Positions 1 through 10,731 are shown, counted from the first letter of the stretch. The stretch: 33,782 nt of DNA from Dokdonella immobilis (GCF_900115085.1 NZ_FOVF01000041.1:1-33782), one strand, 5' to 3'. Notes: generated by a model not told the origin, from the sequence alone. Made by a program: numbers and translations.

Positions 1-2
1 AA

Positions 3-239
3 CACACCAGCGTCATCATCACCACCAATCTGGTGTTTGCCGAATGGGCCAACGTGTTCATCGACGCCAAGCTGACCACGGCTCTGCTCGACCGACTGAC
101 CCACCACTGCCACATCGTCGAGACGGGCAATGAATCCTACCGATTCCACCAGAGCAGCGGCCAGGCCAAAGCCCGAATCAAGTCGCGTGAGCAGGCCAAG
201 CAGCGAGCATCCAAGGAGGTGATCGAAGAACCCTTCTGA
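3..239 (+). CDS. istB: IS21-family transposition helper ATPase IstB, C-terminal 78 residues
   Basis: This is the tail of the AAA+ ATPase that works with the IstA transposase of IS21-family elements, choosing the target and activating IstA. The visible part carries the typical IstB end: a TTNLVFAEW block, then ALLDRLTHHCHIVE, then GNESYRF close to the C-terminus, followed by a basic tail. The Walker A and B motifs must lie left of the window. The frame is open from base 3 and ends with TGA at 237-239. No base in the visible part suggests damage. Confidence 0.88.
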   Translation, partial: HTSVIITTNLVFAEWANVFIDAKLTTALLDRLTHHCHIVETGNESYRFHQSSGQAKARIKSREQAKQRASKEVIEEPF

Positions 240-307
240 TCCCCTCCGACCCACGCTCGGAGTTACACTCCGACCACGCCGAGGGAGCTCTCCCCGGCCT
301 TTATCCC

Positions 308-351
308 TGGTCAATTTTCAACGAGCAGAGATGGTCAGTTTTCAACGAGCG
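308..351 (+). repeat. Tandem terminal repeat units of the left IS21 copy
   Basis: Two near-identical 20-bp units lie at 308-327 and 332-351. They differ at two positions (A/G at the seventh base, A/G at the last). IS21-family ends usually carry several such IstA-binding repeats. Unit 308-327 is the perfect reverse complement of 33445-33464. Confidence 0.85.
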
Positions 352-373
352 CCAACACCCCTCTCCGTTCGAC

Positions 374-727
374 TTGGTCGCCGAGTTCGCACATCAGCTA
401 TGGGCGGCCTCGCTCATCGAATTGCAGGAGATGGGCGTGTACGAGGTAATCGGAACCGAGCCGGACCTGACCGCCTTCGAGCCGGAACGTCCCATCCGAT
501 CAGCGGCGCCGAGCCGACCGCAGGCCTCGCGACCCGAGACCCCTGGTCAGCGCCATGAGCGCAAGCTCGCCGAGCGGCTCTTCAGGCTCGAGGAGCTGGG
601 TGAGCCCTATAGCGTCTGCGTGATCTGCGAGGTGCCACTCGCTGACGGAGACCGATGTAGTTGCGGCACAAAGCTGCAGCCTAAGATCGTGCGGCCGCCG
701 TCCCCTACCCCCGATAACCAGCCCTAA
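374..727 (+). pseudogene. 5'-truncated ORF with C-terminal zinc-ribbon-like motif, cut by IS21
   Basis: I do not recognise the family. The reading frame stays open upstream straight into the IS terminal repeats, and the first usable start in island DNA is a TTG at 374. The protein therefore looks like the C-terminal part of a gene interrupted by the IS, with residues PSPFD preceding the TTG. The N-terminal part is hydrophobic and helical (HQLWAASLIELQ). A Pro/Arg-rich linker follows, then CVICEVPL and CSCG, a four-cysteine arrangement like a zinc ribbon, and a Pro-rich tail. It may have belonged to the element or region present before the IS landed. Function unknown. Confidence 0.4.
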
Positions 728-868
728 TCTGCAGCAAGGTCTGCCCCGGCCACTTCCAGCGTTGAGGTAAAGGCCTCCGAATTGGTCGAACCAGCTGTTG
801 GACCAGCAAGGACCAGGACGGGGCCCCGCTGATGGCGGCATCAGCGGCACAGCCGTACTTTTGAACGC
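728..868. other. Non-coding stretch without recognised content
   Basis: These 141 bases lie between the truncated ORF and the degraded phosphatase gene. I see no convincing promoter, repeat or reading frame in them. Confidence 0.4.
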
Positions 869-1440
869 ATGAAGTCCAGACCATCCCGCACCGCCGGTCG
901 CATCCGGGCCCTGACCAGGCCGCTGGCCGGCGTGCTGCTCTGGTTGGTTGCGCCTCAACACAGCCGGCAAGCCGGCATGCCGGCGCTGCGTCGGCCGCGT
1001 CATCTGACGAGGTGCCGCTGCAGGCAGTGACCAGCGGCCTGTTTACCTCCGGCCAGCCCGCGCCTTCCCAGTGGGCTTCGATCCGCTCAAGCGGGGTTAC
1101 TACCGTCATCAACTTGCGTCTCGACGAGGAAATGGCCGGGCGCGATGAAGCATCCGAAGTCGTCTCCGCCGGCATGGCCTACCGCCAACTTGATGTCGGT
1201 GGGGTCCAGGAAATCACCGATGCGAACGCTGCGCAGGTACAAGCCTGGATCGACGAGGCACCGGGTCCTGTGCTGCTGCACTGGGCTTCCGGCAATCGCG
1301 CCGGCGCGCTGCTGGCGATGGTGGCCGCACGCAACGGCGCGCCACCGGAAGAGGCCCTGGAGCTGGGGCGCCGTGGCATGACAAGTTTGCAGGAACCGGT
1401 GCGTGCCCTGCTTGACCTTAAAATGGTGGACACCCCTTAA
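869..1440 (+). pseudogene. DUF442/protein-tyrosine-phosphatase-like lipoprotein, frameshifted and lacking the catalytic Cys
   Basis: The main frame (open from GTG 1012, 142 residues) is a DUF442-type cysteine phosphatase fold, often found near metal-resistance genes. It reads TSGQPA, then VTTVINLR, then the P-loop LLHWASGNRAGALL. The family needs Cys after His (HCxxGxxR type). Here codon 1282-1284 is TGG, giving Trp. An ATG at 869 in another frame begins MKSRPSRTAGRIRALTRP and continues hydrophobically, while the main frame upstream of 1012 reads LVGCASTQ, a lipobox. One base lost near 938-943 would join the two into a normal lipoprotein signal. Two independent lesions point to a decayed gene. 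A short protein starting at GTG 1012 could still be made, without export signal or catalytic nucleophile. Confidence 0.7.
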
Positions 1441-1601
1441 TCAGGCCAGCAGCAAAGAGGCGCGCCTTGCGCCACCGGGCTGGAGCAGTGCCGCACGGGG
1501 AATTGGCGATCCAACTGCCGATGCTCGAGAACGCCCCGGCGACGTGGAAGTTCTGATTGGCCCGGGTGCGATCGGCGACGCGGCTGCGTTTCCGGTGCAT
1601 T

Positions 1602-1638
1602 CATCCAGCGTTTAGATCCGAACGTATAATTGGGCGCA
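1602..1638 (+). promoter_or_regulatory. Probable copL promoter with -10 TATAAT, giving a leaderless message
   Basis: A perfect -10 hexamer lies at 1625-1630. Seventeen bases upstream (1602-1607) there is no good -35 box, as expected for an activator-dependent promoter. The expected transcription start, about seven bases after the -10, falls on or next to the ATG at 1638, so the message would have no 5' leader or ribosome-binding site. The inducing regulator cannot be read from the sequence. Confidence 0.5.
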
Positions 1639-2060
1639 TGTCTTTGCGTGCGCTCCTGATGCGGGTGTTCCTGATCGTTGCCCTGTTGGCCAACGGTCCG
1701 GGCATTGCTGGGGCGGCCATGCATATGGATCATCTGAGAGACTCCGCGGGCGACGTGACCTCCGTGGCCGCGGCGCAGACACGAAGCGAGGCCATGGCTG
1801 CCTGCCACGGCACAGCGACCCCGCCGGTGGCCGACGATCACAGTCACCCGCGGCCCGCTGAGCTGGTCGACGCGAAATCGCCGTTGGGCGATTGCTGCCA
1901 GGCGGGCGATTGCTGTGCGTGCATGCACCATTGTTTTGCGGCACTCGTCGGTTCAACACTCGGCAACGTCTCCGTCCTGTATCGGCAAACCGCCGAGCCC
2001 TTCCTGTCGCTGCACGCGTCCGCTGCCCTGACCAATCTGTTCCGACCTCCGATCGGCTAA
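1638..2060 (+). CDS. copL: CopL-family metal-binding regulatory protein
   Basis: A 140-residue exported protein. In Xanthomonas, CopL is needed for copper-inducible expression of the copAB genes that follow it, by a mechanism not well understood. The N-terminus is a signal peptide (ALLMRVFLIVALLANG). The mature part has MHMDH near the start, scattered His residues, and a Cys-rich cluster GDCCQAGDCCACMHHC near residue 90. These are plausible copper ligands. I chose ATG 1638 because it sits just after a strong -10 box. ATG 1659, also in frame and before the hydrophobic stretch, is the alternative. The 104-bp gap to copA contains three hairpins. Confidence 0.82.
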   Translation: MSLRALLMRVFLIVALLANGPGIAGAAMHMDHLRDSAGDVTSVAAAQTRSEAMAACHGTATPPVADDHSHPRPAELVDAKSPLGDCCQAGDCCACMHHCFAALVGSTLGNVSVLYRQTAEPFLSLHASAALTNLFRPPIG

Positions 2061-2070
2061 GTGTCGCTGC

Positions 2071-2141
2071 ACGCCTCTTGAGGCGTTGATGGACCCTGTC
2101 CGCTGTTCCGCACCGACAGGGCAAGGCTCGCCCCGCGAGCC
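2071..2141 (+). promoter_or_regulatory. Three tandem perfect hairpins between copL and copA
   Basis: Three perfect 7-bp stems follow one another in the copL-copA gap: 2071-2077 with 2080-2086, 2094-2100 with 2115-2121, and 2125-2131 with 2135-2141. None is followed by a T-run, so they are not simple terminators. A CGGAG ribosome-binding site (2155-2159) and the copA ATG come 14 bases later. They could set message stability or act as a copper- or CopL-responsive leader. Confidence 0.5.
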
Positions 2142-2164
2142 CCCGACCTTTCCCCGGAGTTTCC

Positions 2165-4018
2165 ATGTCTTCCGATTCTTTCGGCCGTGCCGAGGGGCTG
2201 TCTGCCCCGTCGCGCCGCCTCTTCGTGCAAGGCCTTGCCGCCGGTGGCGCCGTTGCAGCCTTGGGCCTCTGGCCGCGTTCCAGTTGGGGCGTCCAGGCTG
2301 AGGGCGTACCCAACGTGCTCTCGGGCACCGAATTCGACCTGACCATCGGCGAGACGCCGATGAACTTCACCGGCGCCACGCGCCCCGCGATCACGGTCAA
2401 CGGATCGATTCCGGCGCCCCTGCTGCGCTGGCGCGAGGGCACCACCGTCAACCTGCGGGTCCGCAATGCCCTGCCCCCCGGCTCCATCCATGGCGACCAG
2501 GCGTCGATCCACTGGCACGGCATCCTGCTGCCGGCCGACATGGACGGTGTGCCGGGGCTGAGCTTCAACGGCATCAACCGCGGCGAGACCTACCAGTACC
2601 GCTTCAATGTCGTGCAGGGCGGCACCTACTGGTACCACAGCCATTCCGGCTTCCAGGAGCAGGCCGGACTCTACGGGCCGCTGGTGATCGAGCCTCTGGA
2701 GCCCGAGCCCTTCGCCTATGACCGCGATTACGTGGTCATGCTCAGCGACTGGACCGACCTGGATCCGAAGCGCCTGTTCGCCAGGCTCAAGAAGCGGTCT
2801 GACTTCGACAACTTCTCCAAGCAGACGGTCGGCGACTTCTTCGACGACGTGAAGCAGCACGGCCTGGCCGCTACCGTCGAAGACCGCAAGATGTGGGGCC
2901 AGATGCGGATGACGCCGACCGACCTGTCGGACGTCAACGGCAACACCTATACCTTCCTCATGAACGGCACCACCTCGCTGGGCAACTGGACCGGTCTGTT
3001 CCGGTCGGGCGAGAAGGTGCGCCTCCGCTTCATCAACGGGTCTGCGATGACCTACTTCGACGTGCGCATCCCGGGGCTGAAGATGACCGTGGTCGCGGCC
3101 GATGGCCAGTACGTGCATCCGGTCACGATCGACGAGTTCCGCATCGCCACCGCCGAGACCTTCGACGTCATCGTCGAACCGACCGGGCAGGATGCGTTCA
3201 CCCTTTTCGCGCAGGACAGCGGCCGCAGCGGCTACGTCAGCGGCACGCTCGCCGTCAGGGAAGGCTTGCGCGCGCCGGTGCCCGAGGTTGGCCCCAAGCC
3301 GCTGCTCACCATGGACGACATGGGCCACGGCGGAATGGGCGGCGGCGGTCATGACATGTCGTCGATGTCACCGGCTGCGACGGCCGGCGGTGCTATGGCC
3401 GCAATGGATCACAGCGGCCACGACATGTCGTCGACGGCCACGGGCGCGACCGCCGGCGGGAGCATGGCCGGCATGGACCACGGTGCCGGCGGGATGCAGG
3501 AGCACCCTGCCAGTGAAACCGGCAACCCGCTGGTCGACATGCAGACGATGGCACCCGCGCCGAGACTGGATGATCCCGGCATTGGGCTGCGCGACAACGG
3601 CCGCCGCGTGCTGACCTACGCCGACCTGCGCAGCACGTTCCGCGACCCGGACGGGCGCGAGCCTGGGCGCACGATCGAGTTGCACCTGACCGGCCACATG
3701 GAGCGTTTCGCGTGGTCGTTCAACGGAGTGAAGTTCGCTGACGCGGAACCGTTGCGCCTGAACTATGGCGAGCGCCTGCGAATCGTGCTGGTCAACGACA
3801 CGATGATGTCGCACCCGATCCACCTGCACGGCATGTGGAGCGACCTCGAGGACGAGTCCGGCAACTTCATGGTGCGCAAGCACACCATCGACATGCCGCC
3901 GGGCAGCCGACGCAGCTACCGGGTGCGCGCCGATGCGCTCGGCCGGTGGGCCTACCACTGTCACCTGCTCTACCACATGGAAGCCGGCATGTTTCGCGAA
4001 GTGCGGGTGGAGGAATGA
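2165..4018 (+). CDS. copA: CopA multicopper oxidase, copper-resistance system
   Basis: A 617-residue periplasmic multicopper oxidase that oxidises Cu(I) and binds copper, here as first gene of copAB. A Tat signal is visible (SRRLFVQG at 17-24, then a hydrophobic stretch). The four copper-site segments are intact: HWHG at 116-119, YWYHSHSG at 155-162, HPIHLHGMW at 550-558 and WAYHCHLLYHMEAGM from 595, which supplies the type-1 Cys (C599). Between about 383 and 447 lies a Met/His/Gly-rich insert with repeated MDHSGHDM-like units, the copper-collecting segment usual for CopA. The stop overlaps the copB start as ATGA, so the two are translationally coupled. Upstream hairpins may regulate it. Confidence 0.95.
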   Translation: MSSDSFGRAEGLSAPSRRLFVQGLAAGGAVAALGLWPRSSWGVQAEGVPNVLSGTEFDLTIGETPMNFTGATRPAITVNGSIPAPLLRWREGTTVNLRVRNALPPGSIHGDQASIHWHGILLPADMDGVPGLSFNGINRGETYQYRFNVVQGGTYWYHSHSGFQEQAGLYGPLVIEPLEPEPFAYDRDYVVMLSDWTDLDPKRLFARLKKRSDFDNFSKQTVGDFFDDVKQHGLAATVEDRKMWGQMRMTPTDLSDVNGNTYTFLMNGTTSLGNWTGLFRSGEKVRLRFINGSAMTYFDVRIPGLKMTVVAADGQYVHPVTIDEFRIATAETFDVIVEPTGQDAFTLFAQDSGRSGYVSGTLAVREGLRAPVPEVGPKPLLTMDDMGHGGMGGGGHDMSSMSPAATAGGAMAAMDHSGHDMSSTATGATAGGSMAGMDHGAGGMQEHPASETGNPLVDMQTMAPAPRLDDPGIGLRDNGRRVLTYADLRSTFRDPDGREPGRTIELHLTGHMERFAWSFNGVKFADAEPLRLNYGERLRIVLVNDTMMSHPIHLHGMWSDLEDESGNFMVRKHTIDMPPGSRRSYRVRADALGRWAYHCHLLYHMEAGMFREVRVEE

Positions 4019-5127
4019 ACGCCATGACACTTCCCCGCCTCCACCCTTTGGCCATCGGGCTGGCCAGCGCACTGTTGCTTGCCGCGGGTCTCACGCCCGC
4101 GTGGGCGCAGCAGGCAGACCACACCTCGCACCATCCGGAAACGAAGAAAGCTGCGAAACCACCGTCATCCAAGTCTGTTGATCTGCACGCCGGCCACCCG
4201 CCGACTGCGCCAAAGAAGAGTTCCGATGATCACCGAACCATGGACCACGGGGCCATGGAGCACGGAGCCATGAAACACGGGTCTGCGGAAGCGGCCGACA
4301 GCGTTCGGTCGACGATGGATCACTCCGCGATGGACCACTCAGGCATGGACCACGCGTCCATGGGCCATCAGCCTGGCGTCGCCAAGGATCTCCCGCCGAC
4401 GGCGGAGCCGCACGAGCCCATTCCTGTCGTCACCCCGGCCGATCGCGCCGCGGCGTTCCCGGACCTCCACGACCACGCGATGCACGGCACCTCGATCAAT
4501 TCCTACTGGCTGCTAGACCGACTTGAGGCGTGGGACGCCGATGAGGAGGGCACCGGCATGGCCTGGGAAGCGAAGGGCTGGCTCGGTTCCGACTTGAACC
4601 GGCTTTGGCTGCGCAGCGAGGGCGAGCGTGCGGGCGGAACCACCGAATCGGCGGATGTGGAAGTCCTCTACGGCCGCGCCATCGCCCGATGGTGGGATGC
4701 CGTCACCGGTGTCCGCCATGACTTCGGCTTTGGCGGCGGCCCGTCGCGCACCTATGCGGCGCTCGGCGTCATCGGTCTTGCCCCGTACAAGTTCGAAGTC
4801 AAAGCGACCGCCTACGTGGGCGAGTCCGGCCAGGTAGGGCTCGGCGCGGAAGCCGAATACGAAACGCTGTTCACCAACCGGCTGATCGGCCAGTGGCTGG
4901 TCGAGGGAAATGCGTGGAGCAAGGACGATCCAGCGGTCGGAATCGGCAGCGGACTGAGCACGGTCGAAGCCGGTTTCCGCCTGCGCTACGAGTTCCATCG
5001 GCAGTTCGCCCCCTATGTCGGCGTGGTCTGGGAGCGTGCCTACGGAGGAACCGCGGACCAACGCCGTGCGCAATCCGGGGACATCGACGACACCCGGATC
5101 GTGGCCGGCATTCGAACCTGGTTCTGA
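4015..5127 (+). CDS. copB: CopB outer-membrane copper-resistance protein
   Basis: A 370-residue protein of the CopB family, an outer-membrane beta-barrel partner of CopA. The signal peptide ends near AWAQQ (residues 28-32). The next 100 residues are rich in Lys, His and Met, with repeated MDHGAMEHGAMKHG and MDHSAMDHSGMDH units that can bind copper. From about residue 160 the sequence is the conserved barrel domain, starting around HGTSINSYWLLDRLE and ending with an aromatic residue (RTWF), as porin-like proteins do. The start is the ATG at 4015, inside the copA stop. Frames extending further upstream run through copA and are not real. Confidence 0.93.
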   Translation: MNAMTLPRLHPLAIGLASALLLAAGLTPAWAQQADHTSHHPETKKAAKPPSSKSVDLHAGHPPTAPKKSSDDHRTMDHGAMEHGAMKHGSAEAADSVRSTMDHSAMDHSGMDHASMGHQPGVAKDLPPTAEPHEPIPVVTPADRAAAFPDLHDHAMHGTSINSYWLLDRLEAWDADEEGTGMAWEAKGWLGSDLNRLWLRSEGERAGGTTESADVEVLYGRAIARWWDAVTGVRHDFGFGGGPSRTYAALGVIGLAPYKFEVKATAYVGESGQVGLGAEAEYETLFTNRLIGQWLVEGNAWSKDDPAVGIGSGLSTVEAGFRLRYEFHRQFAPYVGVVWERAYGGTADQRRAQSGDIDDTRIVAGIRTWF

Positions 5128-5223
5128 CAGGAACCCGGACATTGAGACCCTACGCACCCGAAGCACGCCTGACTGGCGTTTCTGCGGCCAAGCACACAAC
5201 CACTGATTTCCAGGAGTCCATGC

Positions 5224-5733
5224 ATGAACACAATAACAACCACCTTCACCCTCGCTCTGGCGCTGGCCGTCGTGTCGCCCGCAATGGCGCAGACGACCCC
5301 ATCGCATGCGCATCACCCCGCCGCCGCGACAGACGCAAACGTGGACGTCCCCGCCGCTGCAGCCGCCGCCGTCGCCGTGGCCGAGCGGTTCAACACAGCT
5401 CTGTCCAGCGGCGACCTGGCCACGGTCGAAGCCCTGCTCGCAGCCGATGTCCTCATCCTCGAGTCCGGCGGTGCCGAGCGCAGTCGCGAGGAATATATGG
5501 GCCATCACGCCATCAGCGATGCGGCGTTCCTCAAGGGCGCCCATCGCCAGTTGCTCCGTCAGCGCGCACGCACCGCCGGTGAGTTCGCATGGGTCGGAAC
5601 CGAGAGCGAGCTGCATGCGCAAAAGGACGGCAAGCCACTGACCGTCATGAGCGCCGAGACGATGGTACTGAAGCAGACCGCCGACGGCTGGCGCATCGTC
5701 CACATCCACTGGTCCTCGCGGACCAAACACTGA
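5224..5733 (+). CDS. Exported NTF2-like (SnoaL/DUF4440-type) protein
   Basis: A 169-residue protein with a clear signal peptide (cleavage after AMA, about residue 22) and an NTF2-like cone fold: AERFNTALSSGDLATVEALLAADVLI at the start of the domain, and WRIVHIHWSSR at the end. Members of this fold are often enzymes or small ligand binders, and copies like this are common in copper islands without a defined job. The mature N-terminus has HAHH, which may touch metal. It has a good AGGAG site (ending about 10 bases before ATG), lies 96 bp after copB and 14 bp before the DUF411 gene, and so is probably co-transcribed with them. Confidence 0.8.
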   Translation: MNTITTTFTLALALAVVSPAMAQTTPSHAHHPAAATDANVDVPAAAAAAVAVAERFNTALSSGDLATVEALLAADVLILESGGAERSREEYMGHHAISDAAFLKGAHRQLLRQRARTAGEFAWVGTESELHAQKDGKPLTVMSAETMVLKQTADGWRIVHIHWSSRTKH

Positions 5734-5747
5734 ACGGAGAACCCGGA

Positions 5748-6272
5748 ATGAACAAGTACAGATTGAACCACCTGGCGTGGATGGCTCTTGCCGTGGCCGG
5801 CCTGGGCGCTTGCACGCAGGCCGCTTCACCCACGCAATCCACCGTCGCGCCCGCCGCACAAGTCGCCCCGGGAACCGCCGAGGCGACTGCAGCAGCCCTG
5901 CCACGCATGACCGTCCACAAGACCCCGACCTGCGGGTGCTGCGGTGCCTGGATCGACCACGTGCAGAAGGCGGGCTTCACCGTGGATGTGCACGACATGG
6001 ATGACTTGGGTCCGGTCAAGGCGCGCCTGGGTGTCCCCTTTGCAAAGGGCTCCTGCCACACGGCCGAGGTCGGTGGATACGTCATCGAAGGCCATGTCCC
6101 GGCCGCGGACATCAAGCGCCTTCTCGAAGAAAAGCCGGACGCACGTGGTCTGGTCCTGCCGGGAATGCCGATGGGTTCGCCGGGCATGGAGGTTCCGGAT
6201 GGGCGCCAGCAGCCGTACACGGTCGAACTGGTCCATCGCGACGGAACCACCAAACCCTTCGCACAGCATTGA
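5748..6272 (+). CDS. DUF411 metal-binding lipoprotein
   Basis: A 174-residue DUF411 protein. The signal is a lipoprotein type with lipobox LGAC at about residues 19-22, so it is probably membrane-anchored on the periplasmic side. The domain starts with VHKTPTCGCCGAWIDH, the CGCC pair typical of the family, and continues through GVPFAKGSCHTAEVGGYVIEGHVPA, which holds a third conserved Cys-His. The C-terminus has a Met-rich stretch (LPGMPMGSPGMEVPD). DUF411 proteins occur with Cu and Ag resistance genes and are thought to bind Cu(I). The start ATG 5748 has a GGAG site. An open frame runs further upstream but overlaps the previous gene. Confidence 0.88.
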   Translation: MNKYRLNHLAWMALAVAGLGACTQAASPTQSTVAPAAQVAPGTAEATAAALPRMTVHKTPTCGCCGAWIDHVQKAGFTVDVHDMDDLGPVKARLGVPFAKGSCHTAEVGGYVIEGHVPAADIKRLLEEKPDARGLVLPGMPMGSPGMEVPDGRQQPYTVELVHRDGTTKPFAQH

Positions 6273-6342
6273 TTCATTGGAATAACTTGGGGCGGTGATG
6301 CGGGCGCGCCGATTCTCGTCCGCGAGGAAGAAGGAGAACCAC

Positions 6343-6693
6343 ATGACTCACCATTCCGCGGCACACCGGCCCGAGGCCATGAACGAGTGCATCGACAATT
6401 GCACGCAATGCCATGCGATTTGTATGGAGACCATCCACTACTGCCTGGGCAAAGGCGGTGCCCACGCGGCTCCAGAACACATCGCCCTGTTGACTACATG
6501 TGCAGAAATCTGCTCGACCAGCGCCAATGCGATGTTGCGTGGCGCGAGCGTGCACAACGTGGTTTGCGGTGCCTGCGCGGAGATCTGTCGCCAGTGCGCC
6601 GATGCATGCGATGCCATGAACGACCCCGAGATGACGCGCTGCGCCGATGCTTGTCGCCGCTGCGTGGAAAGCTGTAGCGCCATGGCAGCGTGA
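6343..6693 (+). CDS. Four-helix-bundle Cys-rich copper-storage protein (Csp/DUF326 type)
   Basis: A 116-residue protein with no signal peptide, so cytosolic. It has about 15 Cys spaced as CxxxC or CxxC along helices: CIDNCTQCHAIC, ETIHYC, CAEIC, CGACAEICRQCADAC, CADACRRCVESC. This is the pattern of four-helix-bundle copper-storage proteins (Csp3-like), which fill the bundle core with Cu(I). ATG 6343 has a strong AAGGAG site 7 bases upstream. In context it would buffer cytosolic copper that escapes the CPC ATPase. A short CCCGC/GCGGG hairpin after the gene may end the transcript. Confidence 0.87.
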   Translation: MTHHSAAHRPEAMNECIDNCTQCHAICMETIHYCLGKGGAHAAPEHIALLTTCAEICSTSANAMLRGASVHNVVCGACAEICRQCADACDAMNDPEMTRCADACRRCVESCSAMAA

Positions 6694-6705
6694 TGCGCCG
6701 AGGAT

Positions 6706-6719
6706 CCCGCCTTAGCGGG
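6706..6719 (+). terminator. Weak hairpin after the copper-storage gene
   Basis: A perfect 5-bp stem (6706-6710 with 6715-6719) with a CTTA loop, 13 bases after the stop, followed by a short T-containing stretch. It is too short to be certain. Confidence 0.3.
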
Positions 6720-6866
6720 CGGCATTCTTATCGACCGAACCGGAAGTAACAAGACCCGACCCATCGTGGCTTCACGGACAGCCAGCCATTCAACGCTTGT
6801 CGGATCCAACACAGCACGGCCCCACGAACGGGACTTTGCATCATATTTGCAATGAGGAATATTCCC

Positions 6867-7250
6867 ATGAAATCACCAAACGTCATTCGCTCCTTCGCGC
6901 TGGTTCTCGCCATTGCGGCGGCACCCTTTTCGGTTCAGGTCGCGCACGCCCATGCGGCGCTGCAACAGTCCACGCCGGCGGCCAATGCGGTCGTGGCCTC
7001 TCCAGAGGCAATCGATCTCGTCTTCAACGAAACATTGCTGCCGCGGGCGTCGCGCCTGACGCTACTCATGATGCACGGCAGTTCCACCATGCCGATCGAG
7101 GGTTTCACGACCGAGATCGTCAATGACGGGAAGACCCTGCGTGCCAAGTTGCCTCGGCCGCTGGCTGCGGGTGTCTATACCGTGGAATACCGCGCCGTGG
7201 GAGGCGACAACCATCCCATGACAGGCAACTTCAGCTTCACCGTGCGCTGA
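6867..7250 (+). CDS. copC: CopC periplasmic copper-binding protein
   Basis: A 127-residue CopC-family copper chaperone of the periplasm. The signal peptide ends in AHAHA, so mature CopC starts with His, the N-terminal ligand used for Cu(II) in this family. HPMTGNFSFTVR at the end carries the second conserved His of that site. The Ig-like fold is apparent from STPAANAVVASPEAIDLVFNE onwards. I chose ATG 6867, not the in-frame 6852, because GAGGA lies correctly spaced before 6867. CopD follows 10 bp later, the usual CopC-CopD pairing. Confidence 0.92.
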   Translation: MKSPNVIRSFALVLAIAAAPFSVQVAHAHAALQQSTPAANAVVASPEAIDLVFNETLLPRASRLTLLMMHGSSTMPIEGFTTEIVNDGKTLRAKLPRPLAAGVYTVEYRAVGGDNHPMTGNFSFTVR

Positions 7251-7260
7251 GGAGTCGCGA

Positions 7261-8190
7261 ATGTCTGACCTGTCGGCCTATACATTGAGATTCCTGGAGT
7301 ACCTCGTACTCATGTTTCTTTTCGGGGTTCCACTGTTGGGATGGTACGGTTCGCGTCGATCGGCACTCGTCGACGCCCTGGCCGGCTGGCCACTCATGGG
7401 CATGCTATGGGTGACTGCCGCCATCGGAGTCGTGCTGACCGGGGCCGATGTCGTCTTCAAGACCGCGACCATCATCGGAATGTCGATTGCCGATGTTGAT
7501 CGTGCATCGCTGGGCTGGTATCTGCTCGAAACCCCAGCAGGCCGGGCGGCGATGGTGAGGGGCGCGTTGCTGGTCGCCCTGGTTTTCGTCTTCGGATGGC
7601 ACCGTCGTCGCAGCCAGCCCGGTAGCGTGTTCCCGCTGGCGGCGACGCTGGCGGGCGGCGCACTCGCCACACTGGCATGGAACGGCCACGCTGCGGCTGG
7701 CGAAGGTCTGTGGGGCGTGCTGCGTTTGGTTGCGGGCGTCGTGCATCTGCTCGCGGCAGGCGGCTGGATCGCCGCAGTCCTGATGTTCCTTGTGATGTTG
7801 CTGCGTCGCGAGGAAACAAGCGGTAACGCGCGCTTGCGATCGACCCATGATCTTCTGCATGCATTTTCCGCCCTGGGAATGGTTTTTGTCGGTGCGCTTG
7901 TCGTTTCCGGGATCGCGCACTACGGGGATCTCACCGGTTGGTCATTGTCTGCATTGGTGCAGAGCACCTACGGAAAGCTGCTGCTGTTCAAGTTGGCCCT
8001 GTTCGGTGGAATGCTTGGCTTGGGGGCGCTCCACAATTGGACGCGGGTGCCGCGCCTGGGCCGGGCATTGACCCGCGGAGACCCTGCGCAGGAGGTGCGC
8101 GCTTTGCGGCAAAGCGTTGCCGCAGAGGCCGCATTGGCTACCTTGATCCTGATTATTGTTTCAGTACTCGGGACGCTCAGTCCCCATTAG
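7261..8190 (+). CDS. copD: CopD inner-membrane copper protein
   Basis: A 309-residue polytopic inner-membrane protein of the CopD family with about eight hydrophobic segments. It is thought to act with CopC in moving copper across the inner membrane or in homeostasis. Family features include the central [33 protein letters not shown]-type region (His residues at the end of membrane helices; about residues 139-171) and a later HYGDLTGW loop followed by [13 protein letters not shown]. The start ATG follows copC closely and has a GAGG site. The gene ends 61 bp before the copper ATPase. Confidence 0.9.
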   Translation: MSDLSAYTLRFLEYLVLMFLFGVPLLGWYGSRRSALVDALAGWPLMGMLWVTAAIGVVLTGADVVFKTATIIGMSIADVDRASLGWYLLETPAGRAAMVRGALLVALVFVFGWHRRRSQPGSVFPLAATLAGGALATLAWNGHAAAGEGLWGVLRLVAGVVHLLAAGGWIAAVLMFLVMLLRREETSGNARLRSTHDLLHAFSALGMVFVGALVVSGIAHYGDLTGWSLSALVQSTYGKLLLFKLALFGGMLGLGALHNWTRVPRLGRALTRGDPAQEVRALRQSVAAEAALATLILIIVSVLGTLSPH

Positions 8191-8251
8191 TTGTCCCACC
8201 CGCCATGGCACACTGCCCTGGCAGTCCATTCCTACCAAAGCGAGTATCGGC

Positions 8252-10687
<2,436 letters not shown>

Positions 10688-10731
10688 CCTGGATCAACCG
10701 AATCGGATCGGGCACGGGTTACGCTCACGTG

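Larger units (their letters stand above)
1..357 (+). mobile_element. IS21-family element, 3' part (istB end plus right terminal repeats)
   Basis: Contains the end of istB followed by two tandem terminal-repeat units at 308-327 and 332-351. The first unit is the exact reverse complement of 33445-33464 in the element at the other edge. The likely outer end is the CA dinucleotide at 356-357, which matches the TG at 33439-33440 that opens the other copy. The element runs out of the window on the left. A small hairpin with arms at 258-263 and 267-272 lies between istB and the repeats. No target duplication could be paired inside the window. Confidence 0.8.

Noticed and set aside
8191-8251. CueR-type operator before the copper ATPase
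   Set aside because: Only a loose GCCA/TGGC symmetry. No -35/-10 pair with 19-bp spacing.
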